Of a stretch of 64,000 nucleotides of DNA, positions 21,331 to 32,659 are shown one piece after another. The stretch is taken from positions 193,892,685 through 193,956,684 of the forward strand of contig CM061914.1 in NCBI GenBank assembly GCA_031002005.1, given 5' to 3'. This stretch comes from Vandiemenella viatica. Lineage: Eukaryota > Arthropoda > Insecta > Orthoptera > Morabidae. Each line of letters starts with the position of its first letter. Position 1 is the first letter of the stretch. A model generated the notes under the pieces. That model saw only the letters and a list, made by a program, of their open reading frames with translations. It did no database searches and had not been told where the DNA came from. A program made the translations under genes and the position numbers.

Positions 21331-22382
21331 TATCCGTTGTAAAAAAACGTTTTTTTTCCTGACTTGGAAAAAAAACATGAAAAAAACCTGTGAAAAAAAA
21401 AGTTTTTTTTCTGGGACACGTTTAATATGATTGTTTTAGAGTTTATATTAAGTACTTATCTCAATTTTTTAAATCTACTAATTTTCCTGGTTCAGTAGAA
21501 AAGAAAATTACGAAAATATTGGGAACATTGACTGAAGTTTTCTTTTACGAACGGGGACTTCCCGAAGAGGTTATGTTACACGAGAAGGAATCCCCGTTCA
21601 CCCTTTGTTTGGATTCATACTTGCTATTTGAACTAGTGCTGCCAACCATGCGAATTTATCTGTAGATCTTTTCAAAAAATTAGGAATTTAAATTTATCTG
21701 CGGCTTTTTGCCTCTTTTTTATTACTTATTGTGCTTTACTTATATTCATTCGTATACTTCAGCGTATAATGATACTGTGTCATTAAATTGTCAGTAATTA
21801 TGAATCGTTTCCTTGAAACCGTTGGCGTAAACCAACGATTGAAAAACTAAATAAAGCTCTTATTTTGTATGATAAAAGATTTCAATTCAAACTTAAAGGA
21901 CCTTAATACAGAATTATCGGCGCAGTCTTTATGCACAGTGTGTACTTTGCTCACAATTTAAAATTGCAATCTCAAAATCTTTTGTGTACAATACAAGAAC
22001 AACCAGTAAAAGAAACTGTAACTTCTTCTGAAGTTATGGATCTAGAGGAGACCAGAAGAAGAAACAGAAAATTCCGACACCGACTGAACTAGTGTTGGTA
22101 GTGCTGATACTAGTGAATGTGGTACTGACATAGAGGATGAATAAAATTATGCTATCCGTATAAATACATTTATGAATCATTATGTAAGACATTATATGAG
22201 TCAGTAAGATTTAAAACACACATGTAAAATGTAAGTTCATAAATAAAACTATAATTTATCAAATATTCTGTTTTCTGAAAAAAAAACAAATTTAGAAATA
22301 AAAACAAGGGTGCTAGGTTTTTTTTCATGTTTTTTTTTTCACAAAGCTGAAAAAAAACATTTTTTTTCAGTTTGCAACACTA
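21331..22382 (+). mobile_element. Non-autonomous hAT-like element, copy 2
   Basis: About 1.05 kb and similar over its whole length to 15491-16550, including the A/T-run hairpins, the TTTATCTGCGGCTTTTTGCC block and the acidic C-terminal tail near 22040-22143. The left end has mutated from TAGTGTTG to TATCCGTTG and no clear target duplication remains, so it is probably older than copy 1 or truncated by a base or two. Confidence 0.78.
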
Positions 22383-22399
22383 TGCATGCCTCGCTAATC

Positions 22400-22950
22400 T
22401 TGCCCTTCTGAGTCCTCATGTTCATGCCACAACTCTTCTTTTGATCCTCGCACAAATTCTTATTAATTCTAATCCGAGATAGGTGATTCTAGTTTAATAA
22501 CTGCTTTGGCACGTTGACTGTATTGTTCAGTGAGATGCTGTGAGTGTATTTCAAAGCGAGGGAGCTCGAAAAGCAGGCGGCCTCCATTTTAGTGATCAGC
22601 CCGTAAAGTGCGTAGAGACGCGATGGCTCGCGTGTGCCAGATGGCAGAGTTGTGGTCAGAGTTAATGGAGTCGGCGTTTCTCCGCCGTGATCGCCTGCGA
22701 GTTGCAATTGGCGACCGCGGGCGCTTTCGTTTCTCTCATAGCGCCACGTTTACACGCGTGGCTTCGGCTGTGGTATGCGCGCTGCAAAAACTGACCTCCT
22801 TCGCCAGGAAACACACTCGCGGCCAAACCGCACACCGGTCCACGTGTTTCTTTCCCTCTGAAACACGTGAGGCGCGCCACAGAGCGACATGATCTGTGAA
22901 CACCGTGATGGCCGTGTTGTTACGGACTACGCGGCTCCGCGTCAACACTT
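22400..22950. other. GC-rich stretch, no gene recognised
   Basis: 22600-22930 is clearly GC-richer than its surroundings and is open on both strands for 70-94 codons. The proteins are unrecognisable and arginine-rich as expected of random GC-rich frames. It could be a first exon or CpG-rich promoter of an unseen gene, but nothing supports that directly. Confidence 0.25.
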
Positions 22951-22956
22951 GCTACC

Positions 22957-23946
22957 GGGAGCATCCATAAACTACGTCGCTCGTTGTTGGGAGGGGGGGA
23001 GGGAGGTGTTGGCTGCAAAGGGGGCGTGCATTAATCACGTGAGGTGTTTTTCGAGATCCCCACCTCGTGTGGTGAGATTTGATGAGCGTAGTTTTATTGA
23101 GACTTTTTTTTGGCTCTCTCTAATTTCCTAGGTCGGTTATAAATCCCCCCTAAGTAGGCCCCACTAATTACGTGAGGGGAATAAAGGGGGAGGGTCTGGC
23201 GATATCTAACCAAGGGGGAAGGGGAGGGGGGGTCAACAGATAACTCGTGAGGTTTCGAAATTCTTGTTATTGTAGAGCTAAAAAAAACGCGAAAGTCAAT
23301 TTTAAGGGGGTATATCGCCGAAAAGTTGGGGTCTAACCTAAAAAAATATCTCAAAAGTTGCGAGGGCGATTTCTGGAAGGGGGTGGGATGGGGGGTTCTC
23401 ACGAACCAGATCTCACCAGACAGGGGGGGGGGCAGTTCTCACGAAGTCTCACCAGAGGGGGGAGGGTCCCGAAATCCGGAAAAACACCTCACGTGCTTTA
23501 TGGATGCCCCCTAAACTCGGTATCGGCGTCCTTTGTAGGCCTTCTTTTTTTTTAGCTCTTCAAGAAATTGAAAAGATGACGTCAGATATCCGTCGATTAC
23601 CCCTATTTCACATAACGTAATTAATGGACCCTCGAAGCTACGCTGGGGTACGTGGGGAGGAGGGGGGTGGTTACGGAGTCAGACCACGTAGCTTTTCATT
23701 CATATTATTTGTCACAGTGAAAATACAGCCGCGTATGAATGTATGTTTCCGTCATTTAATTACCTCCGTGTTTTAATTTATGATAGTCGGACAAATGAAA
23801 GCAGTGCAAAATGTCTTCTGGAATCAATAGGGGAAAAAGCTACGAGCACGCGAGGGAGGGGGGGGGGGCAAAAGCAACGTCAGGCTACGTGGTGGGAGGG
23901 GGCTCACATGAGGCCAAAATGGAGTCACGTAGTTTATGGACGCTCC
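22957..23946. mobile_element. MITE related to 17333-18363, with nested MITE
   Basis: Left end GGGAGCATCCATAAACTACG; right end is the complement of CGGAGCGTCCATAAACTACG. These are the same end sequence as the PIF/Harbinger-like MITE at 17333. No clean 3-bp duplication is left. The interior is dominated by G-runs and includes the inserted element 23020-23511 and a similar TACGTGGTGGGAGGGGG block near the right end. Confidence 0.65.
23020..23511. mobile_element. Nested MITE with GGGGGC ends and CACGTGAGGTGTTTTTC arms
   Basis: Terminal inverted repeats of 33 bases differ at four positions; each holds CACGTGAGGTGTTTTTC. Flanking triplets are AAA and TAA, an imperfect fit to a TTA/TAA-type duplication. 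Related ends occur at 44832 (GGGGGCGTCCATTAATTACG), 45127 and 49360-49460, so this is a multi-copy family. Confidence 0.65.
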
Positions 23947-23949
23947 GCT

Positions 23950-24833
23950 GGTTGATTCCTCTAGAGCGGTGCTGTTCCAATCCGTGGAGGCAGTTACTAA
24001 TTTCAGTTTGACAGAACTCTCCTGAGTTGTGTCGCAGAAAACTAGCAGTAAAGTCAGATGGATCTCTTCTGTTGTTAGAAAATGAGTCTCGCAAATTTTT
24101 TTCCATGCAAATACTTTTTTTTTCTTTATTTGGATGTTCCGAAACTTTGTGAAAGGAGTAAAACTTTGGCTCGCTCGCATACTAACGCAGGAACTGATTT
24201 TATTTAGGGGCTTTGCTCCATATTCGTTCCTGCTTGGCTCCTACAGATGCTAGGTAAATGTTCAATACACATCAACCTTCAAAAAGGATGGCACTAATCA
24301 ACAGTAAACACCGCATCAAATTTCCTCCAGTGATTCTGGACATACGGACACAAAACACTGTCGCTGCACGGGCGTAACTATTTCTTGTTACAGGGATGCT
24401 CCGAAAGTATTTGTAGGCGATTTTCATTCTAAGATTTACCTGCAACAAGAAGGGCCTCGGTATTTGAACCCGCGTGTGTCTAGTGATAGGTTATCTCGCG
24501 AGTTTAATGCTTTGCTGTCACCTTACAAGACAATAGTATAAAAGTGACAGAAAAAGTAATTAACGCAAATACCTATAAGTAGAAAAACACAATTATAAAC
24601 ATTTTGTGAAGCGCTGTTCATTCTCAAGGAAGACACTGCCACAGAAATATTCTGTTCAAACGTAGAGAAAAATTCATAGTGAGTAGACAGTCGAGCGGAG
24701 CCTCGTACAGGAGCTAACGTGTCAGCGAGTACGTCGTGGCGGCCATGTTGCAGAGTGGCTGAGCCTGTTGCTGGGAGGACTCAGGAACCTTGGGCGCTGA
24801 GAGCAGACAGGCGAGGAATCCTTAAGAGACGCC
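23950..24833. other. No gene recognised
   Basis: Flank of the hAT insertion. At 24455-24500 a TTTGAACCCGCGTGTG stretch vaguely resembles a tRNA box B complement. No other features. Confidence 0.25.
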
Positions 24834-24841
24834 GTGAAGTC

Positions 24842-27800
24842 CAGGGTTGCCAACTCTAAATAAATTTTTATGCTAAATCTATGATGAGAAAATGCCAAAA
24901 ATATGCTAAAATTTTCAAAAAAATGCTGAAAAAATGCCAACTCAATTAAAGGGTACATTAACACGCCCATCAGAAAATCCCTGCCCAAACTAAACCCTGT
25001 CATGAGCAGGTCTACCATTAACAACACTACTATTCATCACTGCTTCTAGCACAATGAAACAATATCCAAAACTAATCACACTAGTAAATAATTCTACTAA
25101 ATGTCATTACCATCTACCAACATCCCTACCAATTATGAACTCCAGCACATAAAAACTCTACCATAAACATCTTTGACAAGGGAACCTCTGCCAAACATAA
25201 CATTTGCTATAAATACGTGTACCAGTTTTACACTCTACCAATCACAACCATTCCATGAACATATCAATAAAATCGTAAACCTTCCAAAATAACGACACTA
25301 CCAGAATAATTTACTACAGTAATTCTATAGCCCCAAACATTTTTACCAAAGAAAACCTATCTTGAGAGAACCTTACCGTTTACTAACACCAAAAAAAATA
25401 GCTCTACCAGAATTCAACCCTACCAGGAAGACCTAACTTGTCCATGTATCATGCAATGAAAAGAGCAAAAACTGTTAATTAGCTTGCTGTGATTAAACAT
25501 ATTGAGGTGTGTGAATTTATCTTGAATCTGAAACAAAACTTCAGTATATTTCTCGTCAATAATCAACAATACCTGTTTAATGTCTTATAAGAACTGTATT
25601 ATTTAAAACTATCAAAAATATTTTCATTGTTAAATCGCTTTATGGAGATTTTTGTTTTACACTTGTAAAATGTGTATATACTCAACCTAAAAAATATTAA
25701 TAACAATTCTTCATCACAGATTATTCTAATAAATAAATGAACAATACTAAAATATTATCAATCATAAAAACCTTTATTGATGTACAAGAGATTTATACCA
25801 TTTTAATTGGTATCAACATTTAATAATTAAAATACAGTAAATTTATTTTCCATTTTAACATCTATTATCTTAGTCTTAAAAATTAAAATTAGTAATTTTG
25901 TAAGACAAATAAAATATTTAAATCCTCGTCTGTTTCTTCTTGAATAGCCGTTGAGTCTGGCGCTGAAGATTTGGACGCATATGTCTCGTTTCTTCCTATC
26001 TTTCGTAAGACGAGTTCCGGGACGTCATAAGTGTGACAGCATTTGTTAACTCTTTTAAGCCTAAATCTTACACACAAAATTGCATTTAAGGTTGAGGTTA
26101 ACAATCTGTTCCTCAGCTTAGTTTTAACCAAGTTAACGTGGCTGAATACACGTTCAATGTCCGCATTAGAATGTGGTAAAGTTAGTAATTTAGTTGCAAA
26201 TTCAGCCAGTTCTGAAAAGGGATTGTTTCCAGCAGCGTCTTTATAGTTTAGAACTTCACACCAAAATTCAGGAGTGGACGAAGTGCACTGCCATTGAATG
26301 TGGACAACGTTTCGCCATTGACAAATAAGCTTATCAATTACTGTCGCATCCATTTTAAATTCCTGAGCTATTTCTACGAGTGATGGTTTAATAACCTTAA
26401 GGGTTTCTTGTACAGAAAACATTGACATTTTCTGTAGAACTGCAAAGTTCGTAGGCAATCTTGCTTGCAATTCATTGACAAGTTTCAGAGTAAAATTTAC
26501 GCATCTTTGTTTAATTTCTTGCGTCACTTCACATGATACATTATACTCACTTAACTTTGTCTCGAAAGCGTACCCCATGTACAACGACAAATCAACGTAA
26601 CTTGCAATATTTTCAGTTAGTACATTAACTTTGGCTGTAGGATTCAGAATACGACCGCTTATAGATTGTATTAAGGCAATCAAGTCTTTGTAAAGTTTGG
26701 TTATCTCAACATCGTTGCTTTCAAAAAGTTTATTCACCGCTTGGACCTCTTGCACTATTGGCTTGATATAAATCAAATATAGATGGTTTGTTGGGTCATT
26801 ATACATAGTGTACAACACTTCCGCCATGTAACAATGCTCATTTTCTCTGGCAATTTGAAACAAACGTTTTAACTCGTTCCATTGTTCCAAAATGCGACAC
26901 ACGGCTGGCTCTATGGAGATCCATCTAGTGTTGCATAACTGAGGAATCTTTAAAGGTTCTGATCCATAGTTCAAAGTTTTATATAAATCTTTGTAACAAA
27001 TCTGTCGCTTCGATGAATGACTAAACCAGTTATATGTTTCACGAATCAGAAAATCAATATTCCTGGGTAAAGTTTCTTGCGATGCATGCGACATAGCTAA
27101 TTGCAACGAATGGCAGACACAGCGTACTAATATTAAATTTTCATTATTGGTTTCATTTTTAAGCAATTTATGACAGAGGCGTTATCTGTACCAACGCCGA
27201 TTAATGTTTTGATGCTCAAATGCAATCCTGAAAGCAATGACTTTAAGCCATTCACTATGCTGTTGGCTGTTCCATCCTCGAGTTCGACTAATCCCAAAAA
27301 GGTAGAAATGATTTTGTTCAACGATTTGCTGAAATATCTGACTGATACTCCTAATAGTTTGCTCACTGAAGAATCCGTTGATTCATCAATTAATAAACTG
27401 TATTCCTGATCTCCAATGTCATCTACTAATTCTCGATAAAAATGTGGAGCCAATACGTTCTTGATTATATTTGTGCACTTTGTTCCATGTAATCCTAAGT
27501 CACCACTTTGGCTATCGCTGAATGTTTTTTTACACATTTGTGATAAATGGTCAGTGGTCAAAATAGAAGCATGCTCACATATAAATATAGCTAGTGTACT
27601 TTCAGCCTTTTGCGCGTTCAAGTTTTTATTTTATTTTAGAAAACTCAATTTTTGTCTGACCTTTTAATAGTTCCAAAGCTTTTATGTGTTTTGAAGATGA
27701 AAGATGTTGTTTTAAACAATATATTTTAGCCACAATATTGCACTTGCAATACTTACAGTATGCTTTTGTGGAGTCATTTTCGACTGGTTGAAGCCACTCT

Positions 27801-28261
27801 TTAAACTCGGACATCAGCTCCCAATCTGAACGATAATGATGGCTGTACTTCGTGGCCATTGTCACAATTTTACCAGTGAACTCTTGCCACTAATCCAGCA
27901 TCACCACCACACATGAATTAGTTGTAACAAATAAAATGAACAAACACAATGTGCATGTATATTCAGACTTCCGGCACTGAAGTACCGGGATTCCTCTATC
28001 CAATGACAGTGAACAGCACAATATATACAATAAGTATGACATTCCGACACTAGATGGCAGGTCAATGCTGTTAAAGCAAAAAGCAGTGCAAACTAAAACT
28101 TTCCTGATAATGCAATTTTATTTTTAACAAAGAACAGAAAATCATGCAGTATCCGGAAAAAATGCTAAAAAATATGCTATATGCTAAATTGAATTTTTTC
28201 ATGCTAAATCACTTGAAAATATGCTAAATTTAGCCATAAAAATGCTAAATTGGCAACTCTG
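24842..28261 (-). mobile_element. Complete hAT transposon with perfect 8-bp target duplication
   Basis: The ends are CAGGGTTGCCAA and the complement of CAGAGTTGCCAA (one mismatch in 12). Both sides are flanked by GTGAAGTC (24834-24841 and 28262-28269), an exact 8-bp duplication as made by hAT transposases. Subterminal repeats of ATGCTAAAT occur many times at both ends (24870-24930, 28150-28250). The 3420-bp element carries one transposase gene on the minus strand (25889-27859), broken by frameshifts. Confidence 0.95.
25889..27859 (-). pseudogene. hAT transposase, three collinear pieces broken by frameshifts
   Basis: The gene starts at the ATG at 27859 (MATKYSHHYRSDWELM). The first piece ends near 27626 and holds a BED-type zinc finger (CKYCKCNIVAKIYCLKQHLSSSKH: C-x2-C ... 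H-x4-H). The second (27621-27133) carries the RNase H-like start with LLIDESTDSS and VGTDNAS, where the first acidic residues of hAT catalytic domains sit. The third (27166-25889) holds CVCHSLQLAMSHA, the CNTRWIS tryptophan motif and the C-terminal dimerisation block (LPHSNADIERVFSHVNLVKT). Frame changes occur in an A-rich stretch near 27630 and at about 27165. Total length, about 650 residues, fits the family. Alternatively the first break could be a small intron, but no convincing splice sites were noted. Confidence 0.9.
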
Positions 28262-28470
28262 GTGAAGTCACCGCACGGAAAGAAGGTCCCTTTCTTGCAG
28301 ACAAGATGGCGCAATCTGACAGCACCTCAGCGACCGCGAGAGGATAGAATTAAGAGGCTGGGCAGGGAGACACGAGACTAGTACCAGGACACGAGGAGTA
28401 CGGCGCTGACAGCCAGTCGAAACGTCGCCGTCTTGTTTCAAGGGAAAAGCACCCTTACGTTTCATTTAAA

Positions 28471-28560
28471 CTAGTGGTTCCCAATTAGTGGTACTCAAGG
28501 GTGCGAGGGATTGCTTCAAGCGGTACGAGTGGCAATCTCTCCGCTACGGTAATCACAAAG
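28471..28560 (+). repeat. Possible single end of a hAT element
   Basis: CTAGTGGTTCCCAATTAGTGG resembles the CAGTGGTTC-type terminus of many hAT (Charlie-like) elements. No matching opposite end was found before the LINE at 28605. Confidence 0.35.
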
Positions 28561-28604
28561 ATAATTAAAAAATTATGCAAACATTACTATCTCCAAAATA
28601 TATG

Positions 28605-29012
28605 TGTGGAGCACAGCAGCAAGGCATGGACTTTAGGAATACCAGAAAGAAGGAAAATTGAACCACTTGAAAAGTGATCCTACAGAAGAATGCTGAAAAT
28701 TAAGTGGACTGATAGAGTAAGAAAGTAACGAGTTCTGGAAATGGTGGGTGGGAAAGAAGTTTGTGGAAGAAGCTTACAGAAATAAGAGACAGGCTGGTAG
28801 GTCATATTTTGAGACATGTTGGATTGGTTAATTTCTTAGTGGAGGGAACAGTGGAAGGTAAGAACTGTAGAGGAAGTCAGAGATTATAATATATGAAGCA
28901 GATAATTGAGGACGTGGGTTGTAAGGGGTATGTAGAGATGAAGAGGTTAGCATAAGATAGGAAGGGATGGAGGATTGAATCAAACCAGTCGAAAGACTGA
29001 TGACAGCAAAAA
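28605..29012 (+). pseudogene. LINE-A 3' fragment
   Basis: Plus-strand copy of the region seen at 12105-12700: GACTTTAGGAATACCAGAAA, KWTDRV-like codons, the GGTCATATTTTGAGACATG block, GTGGAAGGTAAGAACTGTAG, and the 3' end GACTGATGACAGC followed by A9. Coding frame is interrupted. 5'-truncated. Confidence 0.85.
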
Positions 29013-29019
29013 AAAAGGT

Positions 29020-29130
29020 ATGGTCACGTTTTAAGACATGGGGAAATGGTTAATTTGTTAGCAAAGGGATCAGTCGATGGAAATAACTGAAGAGGTAGAG
29101 AGATAATAGAATATACGAAGCAGACAGGCC
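29020..29130 (+). repeat. Second LINE-A scrap
   Basis: ATGGTCACGTTTTAAGACATG, then GTTAATTTGTTAGCAAAGGG and a box around AATATACGAAGCAGACAG parallel the LINE-A C-terminal region again, immediately after the first copy. It may be an independent insertion into the A-tail. Confidence 0.6.
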
Positions 29131-29134
29131 GTGA

Positions 29135-29540
29135 GGGGTGAACAAGGTTTGTTGTAAGAACGGAGACATTCCCGGCATATACTTGAAGTCTTCACAGGTA
29201 CACCCGTGATGACTTCATTTCATGAAGAGGTGTTTGTTTCCGCTCGGCACTTGTTGGAGCGTGCCGCTGTTTCGTCACGGCCTCGGGGTGAGGTAATGGC
29301 GCTTTGGCGTAACTCATCGCCGCTGCTGGAGGTACACACGGCCACGAGAGGCCACTTACACGCCGGGGGGACAAGCCAAAGTGGCCTCTACGCGCGGTGG
29401 ATAGTCCAGGGCACTCCTGTCTCATGGAGATGTAGCCATATTAACTGCTTGCATCGTTTCATACGTCCTGGGAACGATTTTAACGTATTTAATTTAACTG
29501 TGACCAAACATTTGCTCCAATGAGTATTTCGCAGCATGGG
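29135..29540. other. GC-rich stretch, no gene recognised
   Basis: 29206-29430 is GC-rich and open in both directions for about 77-105 codons. The products are not recognised. It could be an old GC-rich repeat or an exon of an unknown gene. Confidence 0.25.
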
Positions 29541-29544
29541 TAAT

Positions 29545-30110
29545 TCCTCATTTCTTATCATTTTATCTTAAATTCTTTGATTCAATTTCCCCACCAACGT
29601 ACTTTTGCATTTTAAGGTTTAAATTTTAAATTCTTTCAGAGACTTTGGTGAACTGTTCATTTCTTCACTTGGTAACTTATTCCAACCCCTGACTTACCAA
29701 TGAAACAAAATTTTTCCTTTTCGATAATCCCTGAAGTCGAGTGTTATATAGCTTGTGGTCATGGTCATCTTTTCCCTTCCATGCATCTCTTCAAATTCTT
29801 CCACCAATATCTTTACTCGCCTCGTCAGAAATATTTGCTTTGTACACTCCCATAACTCTCTTCACCCTCCTTCCATCTTCCAACGAATCCTATTCCAGCT
29901 CAATTATCATATCAGTTACTCACTGGATTCTGCGATAATTTCCACCAATAAATCTACCTACTCTTCTTTGCACGTGCTCCAACTGCTGTATTTGTTAACC
30001 AAAATGTGGGTCCCGTACTGCATCACCATATTCAAGCCATCGTCTCACCAAAGTTGTCTAACACAATTCCCTCACTACTCTGTTTCATCTCACCATTGGT
30101 CTGTCCAAAA
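29545..30110 (-). pseudogene. LINE-B fragment
   Basis: Minus-strand text contains the family's C-terminus (GGAATAAGTTACCAAGTGAAG), the WKDIGGRI-like region near 29800, the VTDMI-IELE region near 29920 and VQRRVGRFI near 29960. Stops and shifts are frequent. 5'-truncated near 30110. Confidence 0.7.
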
Positions 30111-30402
30111 AATGAAGGTTGGAATGTCATCCACTAAGTATGGACAGTGCAACATTTTACCTCTCGTGAGCTATGCAAACATTGCACCACACAGAATAAC
30201 TCCAAAAATGACTTCAAAAACATCCATAAATAAAGCTCTAAACAAGCTCAAGTAATATTTCAATACGTACGTAATAATTATATTTAGTTTATTACCTGTG
30301 GGCTTTTGTTCATTTAGGTTTTTTTTTGTATGAATTACATTCGCTGTCACTTTCTATTGTGAGGTTACAGCTAATCATTACAATGTCGAAAGAAACGAAT
30401 AA

Positions 30403-30732
30403 CCAGAGACGATACCAGACGAGTTGAGCAATGGGAGTGAGGTACATATTGCTGGTAAATTTAAAAAAATATTTAAAAAAATAAAGATACGTACAAATTC
30501 ATTGTGGAACACCTCTGAAAAATGTGGTGTTTCCAGCGACATATGTGTGTGTGTACCTATAGCTACAGAACGACTGTACGAATTTTTGATGTGGTTTTAC
30601 TGTTATGATCAGAATAAATTCAGGAAAAAATTGAAAGAATTTTTAATTGACAACTCCTTCTACTCTGTTGAAGAATTTATTTCTAAGGTATTTACAAAAC
30701 AAACTGCCAATAGTTTGTGTAAATGTAGTTGA
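30403..30732 (+). CDS. Unrecognised open frame, possible exon or element ORF
   Basis: The frame is open from just after a stop at 30400-30402 to TGA at 30730-30732, about 109 codons, with no in-frame ATG near its start. The product has a lysine-rich start (GKFKKIFKKIKIRTNSLW) and an ordered-looking aromatic and charged C-terminal half (YEFLMWFYCYDQNKFRKKLK). A short ATG frame (30383) in another phase runs into its beginning, which would fit a frameshifted small gene. I do not recognise the family. It may be part of an unknown transposon or chance. Confidence 0.25.
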   Translation, partial: PETIPDELSNGSEVHIAGKFKKIFKKIKIRTNSLWNTSEKCGVSSDICVCVPIATERLYEFLMWFYCYDQNKFRKKLKEFLIDNSFYSVEEFISKVFTKQTANSLCKCS

Positions 30733-30734
30733 CA

Positions 30735-31325
30735 TAATTAATGTACGATGTATGTTGTGACTGTACATCTAGTGGTGTACTTATTATTTTGTTATGCAAC
30801 TGTTTGTCTGTAAATTGACAACTTTCCACGTCCCACAGAGCCAGTCTCTTATATTGGGATCAATGGAAAATGAATGGGTTGTGTTGTATTTTAGTGTCGT
30901 CCACTTGTAAGTGTTATGTGTTTGAGCATTACGCTTAGGCGCTGAGTAGTAATGAAGCAGACATCAGTGTAGGGGGGGTGCGAGTGTCCTCTGGACAGCT
31001 GATGACGACCCCCCTCCCCTCCCCCCCCCTACAGAGTCCCGTGCAGTGGTTTCCGCCTACAGCCTCCAAGCTCTGTCGCAACTCCCATAAATCTTGCGCA
31101 AACGGCGAACGCGCTTGACTCACTTCACTCCCAGCTGCTACTAACGGAACAGCAAAGAGACGAAAACACAACGGCGGATGTAACACACTGTTAACAAAAT
31201 ATCTGGAATGCTGGGGTAGCCAGCCATATCATCATTACTACAAAAATCTGATTGTACGCCATTTTTCATAGTTGAAGAGCAATTATTATTATTATTATCG
31301 TATGCCAAGTACAACAAAAGACATG
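30735..31325. other. No feature recognised
   Basis: Contains a CCCCTCCCC-rich block near 31010-31032 and an ATT microsatellite (about 31276-31300). No exon or element border supported. Confidence 0.3.
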
Positions 31326-31329
31326 TACA

Positions 31330-32075
31330 ATCAAATAACTTTATCTATGGATTGAAGCCATCTTCTGGTAGCTGGTCCAGCTTGATGAGAGGTCCACCAG
31401 ATAGTCTTCTTGCTGGACAGTCCATCACAATGTGGTCAGCAGTTTGTATACCACCGCAGTCACACAACGCATCTTCACGGAGACCCCACTTACGTGCGGT
31501 TGCATTGCACACTCCGTGACCTGTGCGAAATCTATTCAGTCGACACCAACGACGCCTAGGCAGGTCAAACCTTGGGACACAGGTTGTCGGATCGTTTATA
31601 ACCCCTCAATTGTGTGGACTGTTGGCTTCCCACTCATTTCTCCACTCTCCATACAAGTTGAAGTTGTTATTTCTGAGATTGACTGCTACCATGTAGGCAG
31701 GTCTCCTCTATATTAGTCGAGTGCGAGGCAGGTGAAGAGGGTCATCATGCAGAGGAATCATGTTGTTTCCTTCGAGTCTTTCCAATTCTCTAAGCAATAT
31801 CGATTTTCTCCTCAAATGTGGTGGAGGGAAGTTGGAAAGTACAGGCAGCCAGGATACTGGGGCAGACCTAATGACTCCACTCACTGTTCTCGTAGCAGCG
31901 TTAATTTTGGTGTCAACTTTGGCAGTATGAGCACTACCAAGCTGTGTAGAGCAACAGTATTCTGCTGGGGAGAATGCCAAACCAAGGACTGCTCCTTGAA
32001 GAACTTGAGCGCCTGCACCCCAGCCAGTTTCTTTGCAAGGTTCACACTGGTCTTCACTTTATTGCAGAGCAATAA
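31330..32075 (-). pseudogene. LINE-C C-terminal region, copy 1
   Basis: Minus-strand translation at about 31545-31395 gives RFRTGHGVCNATARKWGL then CDCGGIQTADHIVMDCPARR, the Cys/His motif (C-x-C ... H ... C) that closes many jockey/RTE-type polyproteins. Upstream, 31980-31708 gives NAATRTVSGVIRSAPVSWLP and PPPHLRRKSILLREL, the linker after RT. Indels break the frame. A shorter copy is at 45160-45592. Confidence 0.8.
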
Positions 32076-32078
32076 ATA

Positions 32079-32640
32079 CACTGATCAGACAAAACATTAT
32101 GACCACCTGCTTATTAGTGTGTTGGTACATCTTTGGAGCGCAATACAGCAGCGATTCGGCGTGGCATGGATTCGAAAAGTCCTTGTTAGGTTTCGGGAGT
32201 TGTCTGACACCTTTTTTTTTTATCTGCTTAACGTCTCTCTAACAGCGAGGTCTTTAGAGACGGGGCAAGGAATGGGAAGGAATACGGCCGGGGCCTTTTG
32301 AAGGAAGCATCCCGGCATTTGCCTGGAGTGATTTGGCAGTCTGGCACCAGATGTCTACGCACGGGTCGCGGAATTCCCTTAGACTATGTGACTGGTGGTT
32401 CGTGGGTGCGGCTTCTGGGAACGAGCATCTCGGAAACGGTGAGGCTGGTCGGCTGTTCACGTGCTACTGTAGTGAGCAGCTATACAGAGTGGTTGAAGGA
32501 CGGTGAAACCACGACTGGGCGACAAGGTGGTGGACATCCACGCCTCATCACAGAACGTGGAGGTCGGAGGCTTGTCCGCTCTGTAGAGCAGGAGAGGGGT
32601 GATCTGTGGCAGATATGACGGAAAAGAGTTCTCCGAAACA
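32079..32640 (+). pseudogene. Tc1-like transposon, 5' half
   Basis: It begins at TACACTGATCAGACAAAACA then TTATGACCACC, a familiar Tc1-type terminal sequence. After a SINE insertion (32212-32339) the frame resumes and encodes the N-terminal helix-turn-helix part of a transposase: TSISETVRLVGCSRATV, EWLKDG and HPRLITERGGRRLVR (32430-32600). The catalytic half is missing here; a similar catalytic region lies 4.3 kb away at 36890-37540 but is separated by the host exon and other repeats. Confidence 0.78.
32212..32339 (-). repeat. SINE, tail type II, inserted in Tc1-like element
   Basis: Minus strand: part of the centre (CCAAATCACTCCAGGCAAAT), GGCC...GTATTCCTTCCC, then AAGACCTCGCTGTTAGAGAG, ACGTTAAGCAGATAA and an A-run. 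The flanks TCTGACACC (32203-32211) and TCTGGCACC (32340-32348) form a 9-bp target duplication with one mismatch. It lacks the tRNA-like head. The tail matches 60302-60465, not the type I copies. Confidence 0.82.
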
Positions 32641-32659
32641 CTTGTGCCTGCACCAGCAT

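Noticed and set aside
21129..21362. 77-codon Phe/Ser-rich frame
   Set aside because: It runs into the T-rich end of the hAT derivative and is open only because of pyrimidine-rich composition.
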